64,000 nucleotides of DNA from Colocasia esculenta (Eukaryota; Streptophyta; Magnoliopsida; Alismatales; Araceae), in assembly GCA_014218235.1 (NCBI GenBank), contig CM024755.1, forward strand, positions 165,533,941 through 165,597,940. Reading direction: 5' to 3'. Each line of letters starts with the position of its first letter. Position 1 is the stretch's first letter. The notes beneath the pieces were generated by a model. It was not told the DNA's origin and ran no database searches. It worked only from the letters and a program-made list of their open reading frames with translations. The position numbers were made by a program, and so were the translations under genes. Below are positions 56,096 to 64,000 of the stretch, piece by piece.

Positions 56096-56491
56096 CGATG
56101 GTTCTATCTCAAATCCTCTCTGTCTCAGACCCTCTGTCTCTACTCTATCTCTCTCAGACCCATGGCAGGTGACGATCGACCGGTGCATCAGGTGTCAATC
56201 TTCCTCTTTCTCATAAATGTTTACAGAACTTTGGCACAATCTTCCTCTTTCTCATAAATTTTCTCACTTTTTCCTGTTCAGATAATAATGTGTCTAAGTT
56301 GATATCAGTTGGTGTCTAATTGTTGGGGTTTTTTTTTGGCAAATTTACAGAACTTTGTGATATTAGCTATAAAATTGGCATCAAGAAGTGGCTCTTGCAA
56401 TGTAAGTTTTAATTCTTTTATCTCGGATTTTGTTTCCTTAATTGTTCACTATGTTTAATTTACATAAATTAATATGGAAGTGTCTATTTAG

Positions 56492-56760
56492 ATGTCCTCT
56501 AATGACATTGGTGATACTCCAACAACTGAGGGTGCAAGTTTTGGACCTAATGCCGCCACACAAACCAGTAATATAGTTGGAGGTCCGAGCACTTCCAGGG
56601 GAAAGAGGAAAAATATGCATCCAAGATTAGATGTTTGGGAGCACTTCACAAGAATTGAGGGAGAGAACAAGTGTAAGTGCAATTACTGCGATCATATTTA
56701 CACTTGTGACTCAATCTCATGTGGCACAAGCACTTTAAGAACACATTTGAATTTGAGATG
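56492..56760 (+). pseudogene. hAT transposase N-terminus (BED zinc finger), truncated
   Basis: ATG at 56492 follows an intron-like acceptor. A low-complexity start (STSRGKRKNMHPRLD) leads to WEHFTRIEGENKCKCNYC and GTSTLRTHLNLRC, the BED finger that binds transposon ends in RICESLEEPER-type hAT transposases. The DDE domain and dimerisation domain are missing. After about residue 89 the frame runs into GyG integrase (QHVKAEH) and stops at 56786. Confidence 0.85.
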
Positions 56761-57891
56761 CTGTCAGCACGTGAAGGCTGAGCATTAGTGTCCAGGTGGT
56801 GAGCTGTAGTCGTTACCCATTCCTGAGTGGAAGTGGGATGACATCACCATGAACTTCGTGGTCGGTTTGCCCTGTACTCCGCAGAGGCATGATGGTATTT
56901 GGGTGATCGTGGACAGGTTGACCAAGTCAGCGCACTTCCTTCCAGTCAGGATGTATTGGTCGGTGGACAAGCTTACCAGACTGTACGTGGACCGAGTTGT
57001 TCCGTTGCACGGGACCACAGTTTCCATTGTTTCCTACAGAGATCTGAGGTTCACTTCAGGGTTTTGGCACAGTTTGCAGAGAGCCCTTGGTACAGAGTTG
57101 AGGCTGAGTTCAACATACCACCACAGTCAGACGGTCAGTCAGAGAGGACTACACAGACTTTGGAGGATATGTTGAGGGCTTGTTGCTTGGACTGGGGTGG
57201 CACTTGGGAGTCCCACCTTTCAATGGTAGAGTTTGCATGCAACAACAGTTATCACTCGAGCATTGGAATGGCACCGTACAAGGCTTTGTATGGTCGACCA
57301 TGCAGAACACCACTTCACTGGTTCGAGGTGGGTGAGAGGTAGCTTTTGGGACCAGAGATGGTGCAGCAGTGTGCAGACACAATTAGTTTAGTCAGGTAGA
57401 GGCTTCAGGCAGCATAATAGAGCAGACAGAAGCATTATGCAGATGTCCGCAGGAGGCTGTTACAGTTCAGCGTGGGTGACCTTGTGTTTTTGCGGGTCTC
57501 GCTGACCAAGGGTGTCATGAGGTTTGGAAAGAAGGGAAAGCTCAGTCCGAGGTATATTGGACCTTTCCCTATTACAGAGAGAATCGACAAGGTCACGTAC
57601 ATATTGCGTCTTCCAGCAGAGTTAGCAGGTGTGCACGAGGTTTTTCACATTTTACAGCTCACGAGGTATGTTGCAGATACGTCACATGTGTTAGACTACT
57701 CGCAGATTGAGGTTGCACCAGATTTGTCAGTGCCAGAGTACTCGGTCAGAGTTGTGGACTGCAGAGTGCAACAGTTGCGCAGGAGGCAGATTCCTCTCGT
57801 CAAGGTTGTTTGGGAGAACCGCGTTGGTGGCAAGGCCACTTGGGAGCGCGAGGGTGAGATGAGAGAGCAGTTTCCATATTTGTTTGAGTGA
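56757..57891 (+). pseudogene. GyG integrase C-terminal two thirds, two catalytic Asp lost
   Basis: It begins in the zinc region (CQHVKAEH, a TAG, CPGGELQSLPIPEWKWDD). In the core, MNFVVGLP has Asn for the first catalytic Asp and VSYRDLRF has Tyr for the second; QSDGQSERTTQTLEDML keeps the Glu after a one-base deletion near 57115. The C-terminal part has FSVGDLVFLRVSLTKGVMRF, GKLSPRYIGPFPITERI and WENRVGGKATWEREGEM ... FPYLFE with stop at 57889. TAGs near 57341, 57399 and 57415 again suggest CAG decay. No RT or RNase H precedes it. Confidence 0.92.
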
Positions 57892-57964
57892 TCGATATGT
57901 TGTTTCCCCTTTTATGTTGCTTCTTATTGAAACTGAGTTTCTTTTAATTTCGAGGATGAAATTT

Positions 57965-57980
57965 CTTAAGGGGGGTAGGA
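57965..57980 (+). other. Polypurine tract of GyG
   Basis: TTAAGGGGGGTAGGA lies directly before the 3' LTR, after the conserved TTTCGAGGATGAAATTT. Confidence 0.85.
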
Positions 57981-58626
57981 TGCCCTTAGCCCTGTCCTCT
58001 TGGTCGCGACGAACCACTTGGTCGCAACGTTGTCGCGCTAGAGGAGCCGGTCGCAACGTGCTTTTGGTCGCTGCACACCTAGACGTCGCGTTCTGGTCGC
58101 GATGGGGGTGGGTGTCGCGTTCTTATCACGATGTCTAAAGGCGACGCGACTGCTTTTCTGACCATTTTGACCGCTGTCCTTTCTGTCATAATGGCCTTGT
58201 CGGGTGTCAGACGCGTACAGCGTTGACGCGACCTGGCAGGCCATCGCGTTCTGGATTTTTTGGTCTTCAAGGTTTGGCCGCTTTTGGTGTCGCGTCGGGA
58301 TTGGCTATCGCGCCAGCTCGACCCGTCGCGTCTCTGGGCCCATCGGTTCAAAACCAAGGCCGGCGCCCATTTCCCCTTCTCCCCTTTCCTTTCTTCTTCT
58401 TGTCCCTTCTTCTCCCCTCCGAGCCTCTTGGTTTCTCCGGTGATCTTTGGGTGTTTTGGGCAAGGAGGTGACACCCCATTCGTGTAGGCGGCATCCGTGT
58501 GGTGCTAGAAGCGAGCAGGAGGTGGCTATTCCGACATGAAGGCCCCAACGGGTCGGCTCTACTCCTTGAGGTAGGGACCCCTCTTTCCCTCTCGTTCTAG
58601 CATGCTCCTTCCCCCTTGAGATTTCT
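57981..58626 (+). mobile_element. 3' LTR of GyG, first part
   Basis: It begins TG followed at once by CCCTTAGCC, so about 20 bases present in LTR-A (TGAGACTCGGCCC...) are deleted. GTCGCG words are at 57999-58335, and the donor-like TTGAG|GTAGGG at 58571. It is interrupted after 58626 by a solo H-family LTR. Confidence 0.9.
58622..58626. other. Target site duplication TTTCT (left copy) of solo LTR-H2
   Basis: TTTCT precedes TGTCACGCCCC and recurs at 61656-61660; joining restores TTGAGATTTCTCGTG, as in the 5' LTR at 40531. Confidence 0.95.
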
Positions 58627-58929
58627 TGTCACGCCCCGACGCGGAATATCGGAGCGCGAAGGCAGTTGCAAGAAAAAGGTATAGAGCGAGTACTAGACAT
58701 TAAACCATTGCACAATGAATAATACTAAAGCAATTCTTTCTCATTAATAACTTTTCAAATGTCTAGTTACAACCACTAATATCAGAGCCATTCTATAGGG
58801 CCCAATTACATTGCAATAGAAGGAAATAATTAACTACAACTCTAAGATAACATAATGACTCGAGGGTACTCCTGGCTTCACTCTTGGTCATTCCCTTCCT
58901 CGTGAGTGTATGTGTCATCCTCGGTCTCA

Positions 58930-61043
58930 CCTGAGAACACAACATCAAATAACACAGGGTGAGCGATAATGCCCAGTAGGACTTAAATCTCAGGCTCAAG
59001 CAGGCTTTAAATAATTAACGCATTTAATGGTAGAGTATCTAAAGATAGCAGGTACAAGAGAGTCAAAATATAGCAAGAGACAACACAACAAGTAATAGGA
59101 TAGCACCATAGCACGAGATCGAGTATAGTTTCCAAAAATAGCACCAGTATCGAGTATAGCATGAATAGCAGGATGGCCACAGCACAACTAGCACAAGAAT
59201 AATAATAGCACGACGAGTATAGCACTTGTTTGTCATTCTAGACATCGAGAGAGTATAGCACGTTTTGTGGTTTGATTGTCATATAGATAGTCGAGATAGA
59301 TAGAACTTGAGTGTAATGCCAAACACTCTGATCATTTAACTCCCATGGGCACTAGCACTTTCGGGTGCACATCCCTGGAACAGATCGGGCCCTTTATATA
59401 TTGCCAGGCATTAGTTATATTATTTATCTTTAGACAATCAGTCAATGACCAGTATAGAGTACCAAGAAGTAGATGAGAGCACTAGATGACTAGACGAGAT
59501 TGTAGAGTGAATGTGAATAGACGAGCGAGTAGAGTACAGATGAGAGCTAGTGGACATTGCACGTAATATGACGGGTAAACAGGCAATAGTAACAGTTTGC
59601 ACAACACGCGCACTTGGTGTTGGCAGTCAGGTGGAACTCACGACCCAACCACTGGCCATGTTAAGCACAAGTCCAGAGGTCTGACGTGATTCAAGGTAAG
59701 AGCGAACTTCTAATAGCCGTTTGGATCATATCGATCCCTAAAGGTGTAATGGGTGTTAGGGTACAACCGGCTCGTCGACCATGTGGGAATCTATGATCAG
59801 AGGAGACTTACGGAGGCCTTGTGCAAGAGTTCACTAGTCCGGCGAAAGGAATATCCGATGGAGAGTTCACCACAAGCCAAGTAAAGTGTGTATATAAAAA
59901 CAGGTGCTCGACGTTCTAGAGGAATTCTAGAACAGTGGAGCGTCAATATCGGTATATAAACAACGCAAGAAACGAATACAAGTCCTTTAAAATAGGGCAA
60001 TTAATATGCTTTATTGCAATAAATTACCAGATACATTATGAGATATTTTATGCCAGATTTCAGCCATATATGGATGGTTCATGTGTGTGCATGTGTAAGA
60101 GAAATCATAGATAGAAAAGAAGTCGTGAATATGTGATTTAAATCATTCAATATGGCTCCAATTTAAAATAGGTGTTTTTACTGCGTGTGTAACTGTGAAA
60201 AAGGCGTATGAATATTTTAGAAAGTGAGAGCAATAATTTTTATGGGTTTTCATGCAAAATCCTGTGAAAGCGACGTAGGCCAGTAAGGGTCGCGATAGGG
60301 GTAGGGAAAATCGCGACAGTGGCTTATACAGGTCGCGACAGGCAGGTCGGTTCGGGCAGACAGGTCGCGACAGGGTTGCATGAGGGTCGCGACGGCCTGG
60401 TCAGCAGATCGCGACGACAGGCGCTGTCGCGATCAGATCACGACAGAGTACTTTGTCGCGACGGCCCTTGTGAACGCGGCCTATCGGGCCGTCGCGTTCA
60501 CAGGGTCTGCGCCTGAGCCTGACAGAGTTCTGCTCTGTCTTGGATTGCGGTCCAGGAATATCAGATTTTGATACAGAGTTGTTCAGAAAATCATAACTAT
60601 TTGTATACACGATGAAAAATCATGAAACTAGTTTTGAATTGATCTAGACATGCAAGGGTACTTCCAGTAATTAGGAATTTGAAAACAATCATGGTATCGA
60701 CATAGTTCTACCAAGTTGAACAAGAAGCAACCTGATTCCAGGTGCAGCATAGATGAATGATTTAGTTCGAGCAACATGCTTGATAAAAATTAGGGCTTTT
60801 AGGGGCAAAAGATCCCTAACAACAAGTAGTATCTACAGTAAAATTTTCGTAGCATGGGAACAAGTGTACATGGAGATCTGATTTAAACATGATAACTCGG
60901 GGTTATCATGTATGCAGAACTTCAAAAATCAAGAACAAAAGATTGGCTCGATGAAAAATTATGAAACAAGAGGACTTTTGTTCCTGGTGATTAGAACAAC
61001 CTACAGATATTTTTAATTGAGTTTTGCTCGTGAGATTGCCTAC
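58930..61043 (-). other. Putative intron inside solo LTR-H2
   Basis: The donor and acceptor motifs are kept at the same places as in the GyH 5' LTR (18899 and 34128). Length is 2114 bases. Inferred from motif conservation. Confidence 0.45.
60275..60505. repeat. GTCGCGAC word array in LTR-H2
   Basis: GGGTCGCGATAG, AATCGCGACAG, AGGTCGCGACAGG (twice), GGGTCGCGACGG, AGATCGCGACG, CTGTCGCGATC, AGATCACGACAG, TTGTCGCGACGG and CCGTCGCGTTC lie within 230 bases. This is the cleanest GTCGCGAC array in the window, inside the putative intron. Confidence 0.9.
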
Positions 61044-61660
61044 CTTTGACTCGATTTATCTTCTAGGGCTTAGAACTCCAAGAACGAGGAAGAAGCTCCA
61101 AGAACTCCTTCTCCCCATGAGATCCTCTCCTCCTTGGCCTCTTCTCCACGTCCAACAACCTTTGGCAATGAGCTAGGGTCGACCAAGAGGGTTTAAGAGG
61201 TGTATTTATATAAATACAAGTTCCTATTCCTACTACTACTCAAATTCCTCTTAATTCTGAGATTTCCTAACTCCACCTTTCCTCTCTTGCTTTCCAATCT
61301 CTAATTGGGTTAGGATAGTATCTAAATTCGTGCTAGACTATAGGGGGTAGGTTTAGGAATCCTATTCCAACTCTAATTGCCACTTTTATTGCTTTAATAA
61401 CCCCTTTCCAATTAGGAGATAATTAAACTCCAAATTTAGGGTATTTTCTCTATTATTCCCCTCTTTAAAATCTCTATTTTAGCCCACTAATTTGTAATGG
61501 GTCAATATAGCAAAAGCCCATTACTCCTTTTCTTTTAATGGGTTTTATTTAATTCCCTCTTATTTGATTTCCTACATCTTCCTTTTATTTGATTTCCTAA
61601 TTAAATAATATAAATATTTAAATTTTTATTTTCCCAAAAAATTAGGGTTGCTACATTTCT

Positions 61661-63067
61661 CGTGTTCTCTGTGGTTTGGGGTTGTGGGGTATGTGAGATC
61701 CATGCTCGTGGTGAGTGAGGTTTCCCTCGAGTGTAGATTTCCTTGTAAATGCATGTTTTATTGGGTTGAGGGTGGTTTGCCTCATTTAGAAGCTTTCCTA
61801 CATGTTTCCCATGCTCCTCTCCCCTAATCGAATGCGTTTGTACCAATTTTGGGGTGGTTTTGAGGAGGGTTGTCCGGGGACCCCTCTCGACGGAGGTCGC
61901 GACCGATTTAGGGGTCGCGATGATGTCGCGATTTAACGGTCCTACACTAGTCGTTCACCCGGTGCTCGACACCTGAGGGCTTGTCCCATGAGAGAGGTTG
62001 TTACCGTTTACCTGGGACCCCCATCCTCGTGTGCCTTAGAGGGAGCGTTCGGGGCGACGAGGGTACTCGAGTTACGGACTCTGGAGTAGAGGGGAAAACA
62101 GTGATTAGGACAGCGGCGTTGAGTCGTTTGCAGAGCTCTCTTGGTTGGTCTGGGACACCGAGGACGGCCGGAGTTCTACCCGGTGCAGGCCAGCCAGTCC
62201 TTTTTTTTTCTCATTGTCTCGCTCTTTGTGGCCCCGGAACCACCTAGAGAGGCCAGGCATTGGACCGTAGTCCAGCCAGACTACAACAGTTACTGTTGTG
62301 TACTTTGAGCTCCTGCCCACTCTGATGAAACATGGAGGTTTGGACCTAGGTCGAAGTTAATACGTCAGTGGACGCACCTAACCGGTTGACTAGTAGTAGT
62401 GGTTTCCATAGCTAATGTCTCATGTCCAGGCAGGGTTCACTCTATCTGTGTGCCAGCCATGTGGTGGTCACGACGTGGAGGTTGTACGGAGTTTTCTACC
62501 GTGGTGTCCTTCCGTACCATGGCTAGTTAGTAGCTTTGCTTCCACGCTTTTCCGCGTAGAGTAGAATATATATATCTACTGTTATTTAATTTGTTTATAT
62601 ATATTCTTTCTTTCCCACCTGTTAGAGCCAGTAGGAGATTGGTAGTCCCTGCTGAGCTTCTGTTGTGAAACTCACCCCTTCTTTTTCCAGGTGAGACTTC
62701 TCAACGGTGGCAGGGCGTGCGTCGGGCGGAGGAGGCAGGGCAGTAGTCGTCATCCCCACAGCTAGTAGTGGGTTTCCCCCTTCAGTTGTACTTCACCCTT
62801 GGGGTATGCCCCTAAGGGCTCTATCCTTCCCCTTTTACTTGTACTAGTTGTGTGTGTGTTGGGACTTTACCTAGAGCGATACGTTGTGGTCTCGCTCTTC
62901 TTTCTGCTTCCGCGTGTGTGCTCCTAGTTAGTAGTTGATGTTTATTTCCTTTACATATTCTGTTAGACTTGTGTTATAGCCCTTCCGGGTCCCCGGATCC
63001 ATGGGCATCGACCGTGAAAATTGGGTCCTTGGCTTGGGCCGAGGGTCGGGTTCTCGGAGTTGTTACA
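61661..63067 (+). mobile_element. 3' LTR of GyG, second part
   Basis: It continues the LTR to TCTCGGAGTTGTTACA. Relative to the 5' LTR about 190 bases are deleted near 61940, removing most of the intron-side word cluster and the GGTAAGTTC motif. The acceptor-like TTTTTCCAG|GTGAGA (AG at 62689-62690) is kept. ATAAC follows (63068-63072). Confidence 0.92.
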
Positions 63068-63072
63068 ATAAC

Positions 63073-63897
63073 CACATACACGTGTCCTATTGTGCATTTC
63101 AAGGTGGATCTTTTCTTAGTGCACATTAGTGTCTTCGTGCCTGATTAAGTGAATCGTGTTAAAAGTTTGTACTCGTGTGTACTTGATTTGCTTGCGTGAT
63201 ATGGCCATCCTGTATTTAATGCAATTAATGATATCTTTTGTTCTTGCACACTATTGACATCAAGTGATATCTTACGTGCTTGTACGAAGTAATATAATGT
63301 TAGTTCTATCTTGTTACCTTATGCAAGATCTTGCTCCATCATCATCGTTCAATCTATCTTGATTATGTAACGTGTTTAACGAGTTTCTTTCGCACATGTA
63401 TATCTTGATAATCGTGCTAGCCCAGTTCTAAATTGTTAATCACTTATATCATTGCCCGCACATTAAGATATAGATTCTACTGGGCTAGTTTGTTCATTCC
63501 CTACTTTTCCACATCATAGGTGACATTGAGGAAGATGCGAAATGACAAGACTATGATGGGAATATGTTAGAGTGATGAGCGTTCCAACTTATGTGTCTAC
63601 CAATAGTTAGATTGAGTGTTAGAATGGTGTAGTTGGAAGTGAGATTAAATGTAATTTTCCTTATTGAGTCCTAGTCCTATAGTTCAACAATGAAAGAGTT
63701 GTATTAGTTCTATTTTGAAACAATGAGTTCTGATTGAATACAAGTTTAGTTGACTTCATTATTGGGCCATATTATTATGTTGTGTTGTTACACAATTAGT
63801 GCTTGCTAGCTAGAGGCTTATTTGCCGATTGCTCACGTCTCGGAATATCGACTTTAATTCTCCAAATAATTCTGCTGCGTATCCTCGGGACGTGACA
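63073..63897 (+). mobile_element. LTR-I, third part
   Basis: It resumes LTR-I after GyG and ends ATCCTCGGGACGTGACA, followed by the duplication GACAA (63898-63902). It holds CTACTGGGCTAGTTTG and the acceptor-like CCACATCATAG|GTGACA (AG at 63518-63519), which pair with the donor-like site at 35756. Confidence 0.9.
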
Positions 63898-63902
63898 GAC
63901 AA

Positions 63903-64000
63903 TTCATGTGGAACCAGTTCAAAGAGGAATTCAATTCTAAATATTTCACTGAATGAGTTCAAGAAAAAAAGGTTGCCAAGTTCGCTGCATTGAAACAGAG
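63903..64000 (+). pseudogene. GyH gag continuation
   Basis: It reads FMWNQFKEEFNSKYFTE, a TGA, then VQEKKVAKFAALKQ, the next part of the same capsid domain as at 34636-34953 (compare Gy1 FVELFNDQYFSEVVQERKANEFASLKQ). The frame across the GACAA target is exact. It runs off the window edge. Confidence 0.88.

Larger units (their letters stand above)
55024..56757 (+). mobile_element. hAT transposon, 5' part with BED zinc finger, 3' truncated
   Basis: It starts TAGGGATGTACAG followed by dense AACCGAACCG / GGTTCGGTT motifs, as in the two MITEs. A leader with tandem repeats (55350-55600, 55850-56090) and an intron-like end TGTCTATTTAG lead to an ATG at 56492. The right terminus is absent: at about 56757 the sequence changes to GyG integrase. 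The 8 bases before the start are GTTGTGGA; no second copy is present. It may be a relative of the autonomous source of the MITEs. Confidence 0.8.
58627..61655 (-). mobile_element. Solo LTR-H2 (GyH family, 3.03 kb)
   Basis: On the minus strand it runs from TGTAGCAACCCTAATTTT (61655) to GGGGCGTGACA (58627), with TSD TTTCT. It is the second copy of the GyH LTR. It holds a leader with CGAGTCAAAG|GTAGGC (donor-like, 61043), a well-preserved GTCGCGAC array (60275-60505), the acceptor-like GTGTTCTCAG|GTGAGA (58930) and the CACTCTGATC/ATGCCAAAC block (59315-59335). No coding sequence. Confidence 0.94.
39828..63067 (+). mobile_element. Ty3/gypsy retrotransposon GyG, 23.2 kb with insertions
   Basis: The ends are TATAAGACC (TG mutated to TA) and GAGTTGTTACA, flanked by ATAAC at 39823-39827 and 63068-63072. 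Own parts are the 5' LTR (39828-41215 and 44482-45380), gag (45517-46421 and 48062 to about 48625), the integrase end (about 56757-57891), PPT and 3' LTR (57981-58626 and 61661-63067). Protease, RT and RNase H are missing. In their place lie Gy2 on the other strand and a hAT fragment, so a deletion has removed the middle. All coding parts are decayed. Confidence 0.92.
18333..64000 (+). mobile_element. Ty3/gypsy retrotransposon GyH, outermost element, open at right
   Basis: The parts in order are the 5' LTR (18333-20543 and 33852-34431), PBS (34438-34450), gag start (34636-34953) and gag continuation (63903-64000). The gaps are filled by the SIRE-like copia element (in the LTR) and by LTR-I with its nested content (in gag). 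Both joins are proven by target duplications and, for gag, by exact frame continuity. pol and the 3' LTR must lie right of the window. Without the insertions the visible part is about 3.4 kb. Confidence 0.88.

Noticed and set aside
1..64000. tRNA, rRNA or microRNA genes
   Set aside because: I saw no cloverleaf, rRNA signature or convincing long precursor stem; the tRNA-like matches are primer binding sites.

Overview
The window is plant nuclear heterochromatin made almost entirely of nested transposable elements. The evidence is Ty3/gypsy and Ty1/copia polyproteins of plant type, long LTRs (2-3.3 kb), initiator-methionine tRNA primer sites (TGGTATCAGAGC), 5-bp LTR target duplications, hAT elements with 8-bp duplications, and stop codons at CpG and CAG sites as expected from decay of methylated DNA. 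I see no intact host gene, tRNA, rRNA or CRISPR. An angiosperm is implied; I do not name a species.

Layout. 1-322: end of a PIF/Harbinger-like DNA transposon inserted at TTA in a gypsy LTR. 323-12241: gypsy element Gy1 on the minus strand (LTRs, PPT, pol, gag, small ORF, PBS); its gag is split by a 2.9-kb solo LTR (5429-8359, TSD TCAAG). 12242-18332: decayed LTR pieces, a three-exon coding remnant, a hAT MITE and a G-rich minisatellite. 18333-64000: gypsy element GyH on the plus strand. Its 5' LTR is split by a SIRE-like copia element (20544-33846, TSD AATCT), and its gag (34636-34953, resuming at 63903) is split by LTR-I (34954-63897, TSD GACAA). LTR-I holds solo LTR-A (37298-39639, TSD ATGAA) and the 23-kb gypsy element GyG (39828-63067, TSD ATAAC). 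GyG holds solo LTR-J (41216-44476, TSD GAGGA), a solo copia LTR (46422-48056, TSD GCTAA), minus-strand gypsy Gy2 (about 48626-55023) with a hAT MITE in its pol, a truncated hAT element (55024 to about 56757), and a solo H-family LTR (58627-61655, TSD TTTCT) in its 3' LTR. This is up to four levels of nesting, each boundary read from target duplications and restored reading frames.

No element here can move by itself: coding regions carry stops, frameshifts and lost catalytic residues. The most unusual signals are non-coding. First, nearly every LTR family carries dense arrays of a short CG-centred word (GTCGCGAC, GTCGAC, GACGTC, GCGTCC, ANCGAYTY and so on). The word differs between families, and in several families it occurs twice, once upstream of the first exon and once downstream of a splice-donor-like site. 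Second, the gypsy LTRs share a donor-like AG|GTAGG and, near the LTR end, a TGAG...CTCA hairpin followed by YAG|GTGA, which suggests an intron contained inside the LTR. Third, the SIRE-like element has a 3.7-kb coding region after pol whose product I do not recognise. Boundaries were read by eye; no alignment was run.
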